DNA from: Cruorifilaria tuberocauda
Taxonomy: Eukaryota > Nematoda > Chromadorea > Rhabditida > Onchocercidae
Direction of reading: 5' to 3'
DNA length: 64,000 bases
Assembly (NCBI GenBank): GCA_013365365.1
Contig: JABVXU010000302.1
Span: forward strand, 1 to 64,000
Numbering within the stretch: position 1 is the first letter of the stretch; every line of letters starts with the position of its first letter. Position numbers and translations under genes: made by a program. Below, one piece after another: positions 43,214-55,988 of the stretch. The notes under the pieces are model-generated. The model did no database searches, was not told the origin of the DNA, and saw nothing but the letters and a program-made list of their open reading frames with translations.

Positions 43214-46200
43214 ATGCCTGATTTAAATTTCACTAATAAGGTAGTTATTGTTACTGGAGCTGGCGGAAGTTTGGGAAAGGCATATGCACTTGAATTCGCC
43301 AAAAGGGGAGCATCTGTTGTTGGTAATTTTAGTCATTTTGAATGCATTTTATTTATTCAATTTTGAATGAATTAGAGTGCCTGAATTCTTAAATTTGGAA
43401 TATCTTTTATTGAGCTCGTATGGCATAATCCAAATATAACTTGAAGCTATCGTATTTTAATCTGACCAAATCATGATTTTGGTTCAGGATAAAATCTTTA
43501 TATCATTAGAAACATCTATGAAAAATTATGGATCACGATAAGCGATTTCTCGATATTTACTTCTTTTTTGTTCAGAATATTTTAATCAAATGATTTTCTT
43601 TCATTACAGTGAATGATCTGGGAACCACTGAGAATGGATCGAATGCCAGATCACTTTCTGCGAATGCGGTAAGCATTACTTTTCTGGATGGATGTTTCAT
43701 GATGCTTTATTATTGGTTAAAAAAAAACCAAATGTGCTATTCAAACTTTTAACTTTCGTTAATTGTTTCATTTATTTTCGCAATATATACACATTATTTC
43801 TCTACTTTTTAAATTGCCAATTATTCAAATTAATGCATAATTTTTTTGCACTTTTGCAGACTGTAGCGGAAATAAAGTTTCATGGGGGCAAAGCAGTTCC
43901 AAATTTTGATAGTGTTGAATGTGGGCATAAAATCGTCGAAACAGCAATCACACATTTCGGTCGAGTAGGTAGACAATTGTCCTTTATCATCTTTAACAAT
44001 CGGTTTGTCCTTAAATGATGCTGAGAAATTAACAGGTATCGGATATGGTTTATCAGTGTAATGTTATGTGGGTCTGGGTTTTAGATGGCTTTTGTGGGTT
44101 TTAAAGTGATGAATAATATGATATGATATATGTGGAAGTAAAAATGCGAAGTTGATTGAAATCTATTAGTAAATTCGGGATATTGAAGCACTTTGTTACT
44201 GTACATGAAAAGAAATTTTAATTGACAGATGTACACAGACATTGTAAGATAGGATTTATCTTATAAGTAAAGTTGCTGATTTCGTTTTCATAAACTTTAG
44301 ATTTTTAGATGTTATCGTTAATAATGCTGGAATTTTGCTTGACAAATCTTTCCAAAATATGAGCGATAATGATTGGGGTTTGTACTCTATTCCGTTTTTG
44401 AAGATTTGCACTATTTAATTGACATCATATGAAAGGAATGAAATTGTTTCATTTTCCACATTGGATCTCATTTCACAGAATGTTTCACTCTTCCTAGTCG
44501 ATGTAATCATAATGGATAGAGCTATAATTAATAAGATCGCTGCTAAAATTTTAAATGTTTAAGAGTTACATCAAATTATGTCTTGTAACTAACTTAATTA
44601 AATTTCTCAATACTTTCGTTGGACTCATATTAATTTCAATTTTCATTTTTTACTCTTCCTTCATTTTTCAGACTTAGTGTACAGGACACATGTTAAAGGC
44701 GCCTATTCGGTTACCAAAGCAGCTTGGTCTTTTTTTAAAAAGCAGCGCTATGGACGAATTATTTTTATATCTTCAAATTCCGCAATATATGGTAATTTTG
44801 GACAGGCAAATTACGCAGCAGGTACTTCTATTTTTAACAGTAATGTTACCGAAAATTAATAGCGATAGCAGCAAACAGTCAGTCGTTACTTTTGCTACAA
44901 TGAGATTAGATTGCTTGTTTTTGTGATAAATTTTAGCAAAGAACGCGTTAGTTGGTCTTTCGCATACACTGTCGATTGAGGGAAATAAATATGGCATTCA
45001 ATCCAATGTAGTTATACCGACCGCTTCGTCAAGGTTGACAGCGCAGTTATTTCTCGAAGAAAATTTGCAAGCTTTGAAAGCAGAATACGTAGCACCTCTT
45101 GTTGTATATCTGGGACATGAATCTTGTCAAGAAACTGGGAAGGTTTTTGAAGCTGGTGCTGGTTGGTTTGGACAAAGTCAGTTTTCAATAGATATATTGT
45201 TAGGCATTTGCAAGCGTAACAACATTCAAAAATTTTTGTTATGGAAGGTAGTCCTTCTCTGTGAGGATTAATTGAAAGATAAAAAAGAAGTAAAAGTAAA
45301 AAGTAAAAAGATAAAAAGTAAAAGATAAGACGTGGGACTATTTAGTGATTGATTTGAGGCAGGTTGTTGCTGTACTAGAAGCTCTTTTCTGATTAGAAGT
45401 TTATTTTTCAGTTCAAGCCTACCGGTCAAAAGGGATGGTTTTGCCAGCTGCAAATGCGGAAGATGGTAAGTTTATGACACTTTTGTAATTTTTGTAAAAA
45501 TTTGCATCGATTTGATTATTAGGAATGTTCGTGTAAGATTTCACGTAATTTTTTCTTTTTGAAAAAAGAATTTACATAATCTACTCTTTGGTGTGACCAG
45601 TGATTTATATTGCCTATTCTTTTTAGATCCTCAGACTACTTCATCTCTGAAGCTTTCTTTTTGCTTGAATAAATAATTTAGAATTTGGTAAAGCATTTCG
45701 TTAAATCCATAGCGAAAACGAGGCGCCAGTTAAAGGTAAACAATTTAGTGAGGCAAACAAGAAGAATTTCAGCATAGTAAGTAAGCAAAGAAAATTAAAA
45801 ATAAGTTTCGGTCTGCCATGATCAGTTGATTTTAAACATTAATGTATCGTAAATATGTTTCAGTTGCCAATAATTGGATATCAATAACTGATATGACCTC
45901 TGCAAAACATTTTGATAACATACAAGGTCATTATTTCTTTTTTCAAGCATTTGTAAGATCTGTTGAATTTCATGAGTTTTTTGTTGATTGTAACTTATAT
46001 GAAATTTCAGAAGTGATCGTTGATTTGCTAAATTGTGCAGAAAAAGTAAGTTCTGAAAATTTAGCCTCTTTTTGTATGTAAAATTTTATATATTAGAAAC
46101 GAGATTAAATAAAACTTGTGTCTTCAGGAAGGCATATCCGTATCCGAAACAAAGTGGGAACTAAAAAATGAAAGGAAAGATGAATACATGGAATTTTTCA

Positions 46201-47247
46201 AGGTATCCATTAAATTATTTAGTTGGGTGGCGATTGCAACAACTAATTTTGAAGTCATAAGGACATTGGATATATTTGTTAATAAAATTATATTTTGTTT
46301 TGTCAATTACTGCAATATTTTATAACTAGTAAAATAGTGAAGACTCTTGGTAGAAAAGATTTTGTTATAATACTTTTGTTTCGTGAGAAAATTTTCTAAA
46401 ATGAAACACTGCTTTTAGATTGTAGCGGAGGCTTTAAACCAAAAAAGAGATGCTGGTTCAACATCTTGTTTTATATTTTTGTTTATACTTACGAATGGAG
46501 TGGATGTGTATAGTTTTAGTGAGTTAATTTTTTTATTGATTTCTCTGTTGTTTATCGTCGCTTACCCGAAATATGTAAGTATTGAATGGATATTTCATAT
46601 GTGTCATCTTCCACTAACTTTTGTATTAATAATAATTACAAACTGGAAACGAGTAGAATTTTTATTTTGAAGACAACATTTGAAAAATATGGTTCTTATT
46701 TGATGAAGTACGAGACAAGAAATGAATGCAACAGAGAAAAGCAAAAGCAGAGGGTTTGTTTATAGCAGTGCCATTTGGTGAAGATCATGCTCCTAATCAA
46801 CGAGAATCAATCTGTATCGTTGTGATGCACCGTGATGTTCTCGAACAGATTCTCACAGGTCAGATTATAACAAAAAAGGTACGTTGTAAATTTCAAAACT
46901 TTTTTATCACAACATTAGCAATTAAAATTCCATAACATATCGGTTCGAAGTTCATATTTACTGCTTTGTATCGCAACCCGCAGAGTTATGAAACGGATAA
47001 TTTTTTGTCTTGGATAGCTTGTAATTGTCTTTGATATCTATCAATTATCTTCAACATCAAAATGAATGTGCCAGATATTTACGAAGATATTATTTTCGCA
47101 AAACAACATTGATTTCGGAGAGTGCTAATTATAATATATTTATAGATCATCAAACCCGGTAAGATGGTAATTATTGGTGATGTAGGTGAGGATGATGTGG
47201 TGGAATCTATCAATCAGTTGGCTAGATCGATGAAACCGAAACTTTGA
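43214..47247 (+). CDS. dhs-28: Peroxisomal 17-beta-HSD4 / DHS-28-like enzyme (SDR + SCP2-like)
   Basis: Predicted D-3-hydroxyacyl-CoA dehydrogenase of peroxisomal beta-oxidation. Exons: 43214-43322, 43610-43668, 43860-43968, 44309-44377, 44672-44821, 44937-45176, 45412-45465, 45864-45926, 46011-46045, 46128-46202, 46419-46455, about 46742-46878 and 47146-47247 (about 412 residues). The SDR domain has [28 protein letters not shown] and the catalytic YAAAK within [18 protein letters not shown]. The linker [19 protein letters not shown] aligns with human HSD17B4. There the hydratase domain follows in human; here a divergent SCP2-like end follows ([15 protein letters not shown]). This SDR+SCP2 layout is that of C. 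elegans DHS-28. The C-terminal PKL fits a PTS1 peroxisomal signal. One Rossmann glycine appears replaced by serine. Exon limits after about 45.9 kb are uncertain, especially the acceptor near 46742. Confidence 0.87.
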
Positions 47248-48059
47248 AATTCCCAACTTCTTTGCTCACCAACTAATCGATTATTTCAAAAAGTTAAAAT
47301 GAAATTCAGCATTTTTTAATAACTGCTTACATTTGCCTTACCATTAATTTTTATTTTTATGTATATTTTCAATTTGTAAAAAGCTATTATTTAAAAAACA
47401 TCGTGCGTACCTTAATCGAGAGCATAAGGATAAGTTATTTTTTCCATTTGGAAATGAAATTTATTTGTGCTCTTACGTTAATCAGTCTGTCGATTTTCAT
47501 TTTCTGCACCATGTATTCCGAATTCTGAATTCCATTTGTAATTTGTCATGTTATATTATTAATAAAAGAAATTTAAAATGCCCTCGAGAATGTGCTAACA
47601 AACTGTTTATACTTCAATCATGATACTTGCAATGGAAATATATGCATGTGATCGAAATATTAATTGTTGTAAAACAATCCAAAATACCACAAGAGGAAGC
47701 CTTTTAATTTCTTTTGAGATATCAAATTAGTAAATAAATTGGCTGCATGATCAGTTTGAAATTAGTGATATTTTAAGTAAATCAGTTTGTTTATTTATTC
47801 TCTCAGAATTTTTTGTAAATAATTTTAAATTGTTTTGCATTAATCCTACCAATATTATTTAGAAATCATGGACAGTTTGCCTACTTTAATGCATTAATTT
47901 TTGTCCTTTAAAAAAGTGTAATTAGAAGGGACAGTAATCAGTAATGTTTTTGAAGGATTATTCGTCATTATGTGTTGTCTCAGAGAATTTCGCGATCTGG
48001 ATTTTTTTTATCCTATGGTATAATTGATGTAAAAATTTTATGTGAGAAGTATTGTAGGA
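47248..48059. other. Intergenic region between dhs-28 and rpn-12
   Basis: AATAAA at 47561-47566 probably ends dhs-28. An acceptor ATTGTAG ends at 48057, two bases before the rpn-12 ATG, consistent with trans-splicing. Nothing else is recognisable. Confidence 0.6.
47561..47566 (+). promoter_or_regulatory. Polyadenylation signal of dhs-28
   Basis: AATAAA about 314 bases after the stop codon. Confidence 0.5.
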
Positions 48060-50356
48060 ATGGAGACGGTGCACAAGAAGTTATTAGCTGAATGGAATAA
48101 GGAGCCAAAGATTCTGACCGCAGTTAGTAGTGCACTAAAACAAGTTAAGGTAAGTATCTTCGAACTTACCACTCCTATTGACAGTCGTTTCCAAGTTTTG
48201 CAAATAATTACGTTTCCATTGTTTTTAATGGAGAAATAACTGCAAATTAAGATGAGTTGTTATTGATGTGATAATTGCTTCCGAATTGCTGTCTAATTGA
48301 TATTGTATCAGAAGTAGCTTAGAGATAAAATTGTTTTATCTTAGGCAGTCGTATTTTATTTTTCATTATGTTCTGTTATATGTTCTGGAACATTGCGTCA
48401 CTTTAGTAGTCTTCCAAAAAAATAGAAAGAATTTAATTTTTCTGTGATATTTCAGGAAATGATGGAGAATCCAGACACACTTAGAGGCTTAAGCAGTACT
48501 GCGTTACATACTATACATCGTAAGCTATTTTTTCTATGAATGATGGAAAAATCATGAGACGAGACACAATGAACCGTTTTGGTTAGATCATTTAATAAGA
48601 ATTTTATTTCTAAAAACACAAGAATTCTGTTTTGTAGGAGACGTGTACGAAATTGATGCTCTCTATGCCGTGCTACAATCTGATCTCAAAGCTTTTCGTA
48701 GGGCAATCAGTGTTGTGATGAATTTTTATGATTGTTACAGGTATTTTTGGAAGTGTAGATAAATCCTAAGCTTTAATTTTTATTTTAACTGAAGCAGTAG
48801 AAAATTGGATCTTTTATTTATCTTAAATATTTCCAGTTCAAATGAAGAATCACCAAACAAGTTCTTAATGATTGGTTTGAACCTGATGTATTTCCTAACA
48901 ACTAATCAGCATGCGCAGTTTCACATGGTATGTTAAGTTCACTCACCTCAAATGCTATTCTTGAATGAATAGCTGATATTATTATAAGCAAAAGAATTTC
49001 ATTATTGTATGCGTGATTATGTGAAACTTTATCTTGTTACTCGTTATCGATTATATATTTACTAAATACTAAATTTCTCAATTCATTACTCAGATAGAGC
49101 AGGAAGTAATTCATCTTTCAACTATTATTTTTGCAGTTGTTAGAACAGATCGATCAAAATGTTCAGCAGAACAATCCATATATTACAACACCAGTGAAAT
49201 TGGAACAATCACTCATGGAAGGCGTTTATAATAAAGTATGCCAATATTACATTACGTTACGTACAAATGTGCTAGCTCAGAAATGTCATTTGCTTCCTTG
49301 TGGCGTGATTATTTTCTTATTTTGTCATATTTTATCTACCAATAGGCTGTAACTTTGCTGTGTTCAATGCTTGATGCCAAATTATCTTAGTATATTGCCA
49401 CTTATTGTTTTATGAAGTCGAATTTTCCTTTCAGGTTATTCTTACAGAGAAAAATATTCCCAGTCCATATTATGCTCTTTTTATTCGTATATCTATGGAC
49501 ACAATACGGTTTGTTGTATTTCCGAATATTTTATATTTTTACTGTGATGTGAATAGCAAAACTCATTATAGTGTACATCAAATGATGCGAAATACTTTCA
49601 TTTGTTGATGTTACAGAGATGAGATAGCTTCATGTATCGAGTGCTCCTTCAAAAAAGTTTCACAGAAAGATGCTGCGCAATTGCTTCTTTTCAACAGCGT
49701 CAGTGAACTCATACCGTTTGCAAAAAAGGTATTTAATATAAATTAGATTTACTACTTTGATATCATCAATTGCCTTGTATTTTGTACTTTCCTATTGATC
49801 GCAAAAATAAGAATCAAGACAAACTTGAATAACTGACAGTCGAGATCAAGTAGTTTGACTAATATTGGGATATCTTTCTGTAGCCAGGTTCAATTGTATC
49901 ATCATATGAATCAAGTGAGAGAATATTGCTGGAAAGAAAAAAGACAAAATATTCAGAAGTAATAGAACGCACTGAAAGAAAATAAAAATATAATAATGCC
50001 GAGAGAAGCACATCTGATTAAAAGTTTTTCGAAATATTCTTTACATTTTAAGTTTAATGGTCAAATTATGTTAAATGCATGATTAAATAACTATTGCAGC
50101 GCTCCTGGAAGAATTGGGATAATACGTATGTTTTCGAAAAGGATACATCTGGGGTGAGTTGTCATTATGCTTCGAAGTAACAATTTGTATTACACACTTA
50201 GTAAATTATCGAAATCCACTGTGATTATGATTAGATGTTGTAAATCATTTCAAAAAAAAAAATTGGTTTCAGCCTATTCAAAAAGAACAGCTGGATACGA
50301 AGAGGATTGCGAAACAAACGATATTCTACGCAAAGCAACTTGAAATGATTGTGTAA
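48060..50356 (+). CDS. rpn-12: 26S proteasome lid subunit Rpn12 (PSMD8)
   Basis: Non-ATPase subunit of the 19S regulatory particle lid, among the last to join during lid assembly. Nine exons: 48060-48149, 48456-48519, 48638-48740, 48837-48927, 49137-49235, 49435-49508, 49617-49728, 50100-50153 and 50273-50356. All phases close, giving 256 residues, the usual family size. Diagnostic stretches are LEQSLMEGVYNK, the join to VILTEKNIPSPYYALFI, SMDTIRDEIASCIE, LLLFNSVSELIPFAKKR and the conserved C-terminus IFYAKQLEMIV. The middle is the PCI-type alpha-helical region. No defect is seen. The start is the first ATG after a good splice acceptor and agrees with the family. Confidence 0.96.
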
Positions 50357-51482
50357 ATTGGGGAGAATCAGAATTAATGATTTTAAGTGCATGAATGCTG
50401 TTATACTGATAATCAAAAAACTAGCTTTGCTTCATTTGGTTTAATTTAGTAAGATCATGATAGCTTTTCTGTGCAAGTTGACTGCAGTGGCAAGGTTACA
50501 TATAGAACACTGCTATGCGGGATTTTCTTGCGAAAAATCGTCTTTTTGAAACATTGGATCGTTATTTCTGCATTATTGCCCCGATTTTTATGTCTTGGAT
50601 ATTATGATATAAATGGCCGACAACTTTTAGAACTATTTTAAAAATATTTTCTCTAATGACCTTATGCTATTTAGAAGTTGTTAGGATATTTGAGAGGATT
50701 CTGGAAGAGTCCAACAGTTTTGTTGTCTTAAATCCTTTCAGTTGAAAGGAGGAAATGATAGGTAATGCAATTTGATTATCTGACCTCAAGTGATAAAGTG
50801 ATCGTGTTTATGTCTTTCTGCACAAAAAACGGCGATATTTGAAATAGATCGATATGTAGAATCCGAGAAGAGGACAATTCCGAAATTCCACATTAATAAA
50901 TTCCTGAGATACATTGGACGAAAGGTGCTAAACAACATTTGCAAGAAAGTAAATATTCAATTTAATTCTAAGAAAGAGTGTTCTGGAGATTCTGCTCCAA
51001 ATAACTCATATATGGCACTGTGTCAGTACTGCCACTACTAATTAAAACTTGATAGATTCATGACATTTTTTTTCGAAATAGAAATTAGCAGAAAAATGTA
51101 AGTGAAATAAATCTTCATTTTAATGATATCCCGGAAGGGTTTTTTTCTTGAATGATAGTATAAATAGATTACTAAACCAATCAATTCTCATTTCTTAAAT
51201 TTGGTAAAATGACTGTTGGTGTGATTTGGTAAAAAGTGGTATCCAATCTGTTGAAGAATAAAATTATTCCTAAGTTGTACAAGACGGAAAGTAATTTATA
51301 TATTCGGTGATGAAAAAAATGCCTAGAAAACGAAGGAAGTCCGGTTTGTGGTTACTCCAGTGCTCTATCCTATTGTTTTATCTCGAATTTCCGTCTTAAT
51401 TTATCTAAAATGAGGAAATTGATCGAACTTCATCGAGATTGTTGAATTGAAAAAGGAAATTAAAAAACGAATAGAAATTTAG
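50357..51482. other. Intergenic region between rpn-12 and the kinase gene
   Basis: Contains the rpn-12 3' flank (AATAAA at 50895-50900 is one candidate signal). The unresolved first exon of the kinase probably lies here. One option is ATG at 51410, joined by an unusually short 42-base intron to 51483; another is an exon farther upstream. Confidence 0.5.
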
Positions 51483-54400
51483 GTTTAGTAGAAGATTTGG
51501 ATGAAATAGATATAGATGAAGATGATGAAAAATATCTTGAAGAGTTGGACGAATCTGCAGAGGAACTCTTACTTCATGAAAAGGTAAGCTTATGGAACTA
51601 TTCCAAATTATTCTCTTCCACGTGTTTCAGCTTTTTTTTAAATATTTAAAACTAATGCTAATTTAATTTAAATACTAAAATCGCTTACTTGAATTCATTA
51701 ACAATACTGATAGTAACGGGCTTATTTAATTAATGGTAGTAATGTTACATCGTATTAGTCAATGCAGATATAACAGATCTTATCTAATTAATGGATGAAA
51801 TGATAAAATATCTTCATGCACTTCATTTGTCGATAAGGAATAGATCGTATTAGCTTGTTCAATTCAATGACAAATCATATTAATTGGTCATTACTGTTCC
51901 TCTTCTTTTCTTTTCCCTTCCATTTATTGTTTTTTGTTGTTAAAATGAAATGAAGAAGAAAGAATTGGAAAGAAGGGAGAAAGATAAACAACGAAAAGCA
52001 TCCAAAACACGGTCAAGGCTAGCAAACGGTCTCATTATTCATACTGATAATAACAGGTTTTCGTATCTAATTAACAAATAGTTATTATTAATCATTTATC
52101 AATAATATGATTATACTTTATTTTATGCTGTGGGGTATATTATAAATGTAATTTAACTTTTCGAAAACTTCTGATAGAATTTCTTCCGAAATTCCTATCA
52201 TCGATTTTTATCATCGATATATTTTTGCAATATTTCCCCCAGAATTTGTTCAGTATTTAAATTGCATAAGCGACAGCTATAATCTTTACTTCGTTTGCAT
52301 AAGAAATTATAATTTGTGTAATTAATCTCCCAAAAACTCCCGAAAAAAAATGATCAAGAGTTGATTATTAAAAGACATCAAAAAAATAACATATTTTTAA
52401 AACAAGTATGTTTGATCATTGAACTAAAGAAATAACAGCGATTGCATAAACTTTAAAAAAAAGAATATTCGTCAATTTTTATTTTCAGATATGAGATCAT
52501 TGATTTATTGGGATCTGGAGGTTTTGGTGATGTTTATAAAGTACGACAAATTAATAGTGATGATATGTTTGCATTGAAAACTGAATTGAATACTCCAGGA
52601 AAGACACTCAATCGATTAAAAGTAAATTTCTCAGCTATTCTCGAGAATAGTATCTGAAAACCGCAATAAACGATTAGAGCACTCGTTAACCTTGATTTCG
52701 TAAATCATACAAAAGTTTTTTTCAATACCATTTCTGCTTTTGTCAATTCATTTCATTTTCCGTTTCCGGAATCTTTTATCTTGGCAAAATTCTCAAGTAC
52801 GTATTCATTATTTCACAATAAAATGTCTAGTTAAATTATATGCTTTCTGTAAAAGTACAAAATTTTTTGGCGTAGTAAAATTTTCGAGAAAGTAATTTAA
52901 ATTGCTCGAAGTGATTAACGTCAAAGTGATTAATGAAAATTTTGAAATATTTCTGCGCTTTTTACAAACAGATGGAAATGACTATTTTGCAAGAATGCGA
53001 AAGCTTACCGGACGAAAAACGGAAACATTTTGTCAAAATGAGTGATAGAGGTAAGATTACATTACAACGATCGTTACTATCAGAAATCTGAATCAGTTGA
53101 AATGTTTGAATAAGATTTTTACAATAAATTAATGAAAAGATTTGTTTATGAATCTCAGGATAAGGTTTAAGACAATTGCGCTCTCAAACTAGGAAATATC
53201 TCATGATATATCAACAAAGATCACTTGATGGTGAAAATATTGTTGTATTTTCTAAAATAGATTCGGGTTCTTATTAAATCAAATATATTTTTCTTTTTTT
53301 GATCAGGACGAACAGAATCATTTAAATTCATTGTTATGCAACTAGTGGGTATTGCCATTGATAAACTTCAAAAACAACAACCTAAAAGACATTTCACGTT
53401 AGTCATTTCACGTTTCCCTATGTTATCTTCTTTCCGCGACGTTTTTACGTAATTTGAATTCTTATCAGAAACATATATAATTCCTTGTTACACCACCACT
53501 ACGACTATATAACTTTTTTCATGTACTTCAAAATCCGTTGTATCCTATTTTTGTCCTGATCGATCTCAAACATACTTATGATTTGATCATTGAATATGTG
53601 AAAAATTATTTAATGCTCCAACTAGCATTATTTAATTTATTTAGATTATCGACTACTATAAAATTAGGTCTTCAAACTTTGGAAGGAATAGCAGATTTGC
53701 ATGGTCTGGGCTACCTTCATCGAGATATTAAACCACAAAATTTTTCCATTGGTTTAAGAAAAAAAGCAAATGTTATTTATGTACTTGATTTTGGTATCGC
53801 ACGACGATATATTGAAAAGGAAAGTAAAGTGATCAGGTTTGATTTAATTCAATATTGTTAGAGCACCATAAATATCAGAAAGCAAGAAAAATAACAGATC
53901 GAAGCACTGATCAATAAACTCATCGAGAGCATCTATCTTAAGAAAACATTTAGGAAGAGTATAGGAATGAATTACATCAAATAGAATTACAATAAATTCC
54001 ACATTAATCCAAACAGGTAAAATACATTAAGTGCGCGAAACTTTCAAACATCCAAATCATCCGAAAAGTTCATAAAGAACTGAAATACAATTTACCACTA
54101 TCACCATATTTCTGATTTCGATATCACTGATAACAATTTTCAATGTTAGTTCAAACTAATGGAATGAACAAACGCCCCCTGATACTGAATAATCGTATGG
54201 TTATGTAAAAGTGCTTTCTCTTAATATTTATTATTTTTCAAATAGTTAGTTTAATAGTTAAAAGGTTTCCACTTGTGCTTAGTACTGCTTAATGACTAAA
54301 GTATTATTTTTGATGAGTTTAGATCATTTCAACAATTCAGAACAATAGCAACATTTTGAGATTGCCACGGAAAAAGGTACGCTTTCTTGGTACAGTACGA

Positions 54401-55590
54401 TTTGCGTCACGAAACTGTCATCATTCACGTGAGCAATGTCGACGTGACGATCTGGAATCCTGGGTATATATGTTAATTGAATTCACGGAGTACGCATCAT
54501 TGCCGTGGTCAAGGATGGTTGATCGTGAAACTGTTTGTAAAGAAAAGGAACGGCTCTTTGCTGGCATATGTTCGTTTATGTGATTATGATGTTTTCAAAT
54601 TTAAAAGTTTTAAAAGTTGAACAAATTATTAGTTGTCAATAGTTACTGAAAACCTCTAAAATATAAGCCTTTAATTTTTTGTCGTAGAAAACATTTCTAA
54701 AATTTTTCAATATAATTGAACATTTGAGAGTTAATTAAAAGTTTAATTTACAGTTCGCAATTTTCAGTCATGCAATCGTATCAAAATAATAGTACGTAAA
54801 TAAGAAGAATCTAGTTTTGATGTGTTAACATTTTAGATACTAAACATATAGCCAGCTTACCGGATGAAATACATAAGATTTTGAAATATATTAACGAATT
54901 GGATTTTCAAAATACGCCTGATTACGAGTACATAGCAGCAATGTTAAAACGAGTAGCAACACGTAAACATGCCAGTATTACCACGAAATTTGATTGGGAA
55001 GAATCTGAGGTTTGCCATAATTCTCTTCCTAAATAATCTAATCTAAAGGTAGAAGTAAAGTCTCTTACAACGACATTTTCCGCATCCATTCATTCTTTCA
55101 TGGCGTATCAATAACACGTCACGCTGAGTAACTGTTGCTGCCTAATCAGAAGCTAATAAAATGAATCATACATTAGGACAGATAATGTAGGAGTAGTGTA
55201 CTGCAATTTCCGGGTATCAGGATGATAGTAATCTCGATGATTAGCTCTTTTTCGAGATTATTTATAATATTTAAATATTCGACAGAAATTGTTCATTTTA
55301 TAAACGATCTATCAAAGAAACGCTTGTGATCAAAAGAATTTGAAATCAAATAAAAGTGCAATTTAGCTAATTTTAGCTTAGGTTTATTTGAATAATATAA
55401 ATTTGCAAAAATTTCTCAAAGTTATTTGTTCGAAAATAATATTACAAAGTGAAATGCATGGTAAGAAAGTGTTTTACAGTGATGATAAACTGAAAGATCA
55501 TGAGCCAATCAAAGCAAAAATCATCTAAGATGGATAAAACATAAATTTTAATTTCAGGTTTGGTTTTACAATTTACCTCAGACAGTGTGA
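51483..55590 (+). CDS. CK1-superfamily (TTBK-like) protein kinase, 5' end unresolved
   Basis: Ser/Thr kinase of the casein kinase 1 group, which is greatly expanded in nematodes. Exons: 51483-51583, 51956-52056, 52489-52621, 52972-53050, 53307-53397, 53645-53836, about 54349-54569, 54837-55009 and 55558-55590 (about 374 residues plus any missing N-terminus). The Gly loop is [13 protein letters not shown], the ATP lysine is in FALKTELN, the catalytic loop is [14 protein letters not shown], and DFGIARRY and [13 protein letters not shown] follow as in tau-tubulin kinases. All catalytic residues are present, so activity is expected. The first two exons encode a strongly acidic stretch ([18 protein letters not shown]) and then a basic one ([14 protein letters not shown]), unusual ahead of a CK1 fold. 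The protein ends soon after the kinase domain ([10 protein letters not shown]). The donor at 54569 (GTTCGT) is weak. Confidence 0.88.
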
Positions 55591-55988
55591 CGAATTTTAG
55601 CTTGACAAGTTTTTGACGTTAATAGTGAAAATGTTATGAACGAAGCATAATTTTGAATTGTATTTGCGACCCGCTTAAACTGATTTATGTACTTAATTTA
55701 TGGATTTTAATATCTAATTTTAGGTTAGATGATCTCAAGCTCATATGTGGTACAGAAAATACAAATATTCGATTTTATTTCGCATTATATTGCTATAAAC
55801 AGATTCACAAATTATACATGAAATCGGAAAATAGGCGCCGAAAATAAGGCTTCTCTTGGATGATTTTTTGGCTTTGAAACTTTATTGATCTTTGGACAAA
55901 ACTGATCTGTGATTTTCACAAAATTATTGAAGCAATCACTCAGAATTTATCTGATCCACTCAGAATTATAATCACTTTGAAGTACAGT
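55591..55988. other. Convergent intergenic region between kinase and K2P genes
   Basis: About 400 bases. Minus-strand AATAAA at 55886-55881 lies about 103 bases after the channel stop and is its likely polyadenylation signal. An open stretch at 55725-55847 (+) follows a TTTTAG acceptor, but its phase does not fit the preceding kinase exon. Confidence 0.6.

Noticed and set aside
45927..45949. Reading exon 8 of dhs-28 straight through or removing a 21-base intron
   Set aside because: Twenty-one bases is too short for an intron. Splicing from 45926 to 46011 keeps frame and restores the alignment with human HSD17B4.
55725..55847. Candidate extra exon of the kinase (LDDLKLICGTENTNIRFYF)
   Set aside because: It follows a TTTTAG acceptor but requires phase 2, whereas the last kinase exon ends in phase 0. 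The 55558-55590 exon fits better.
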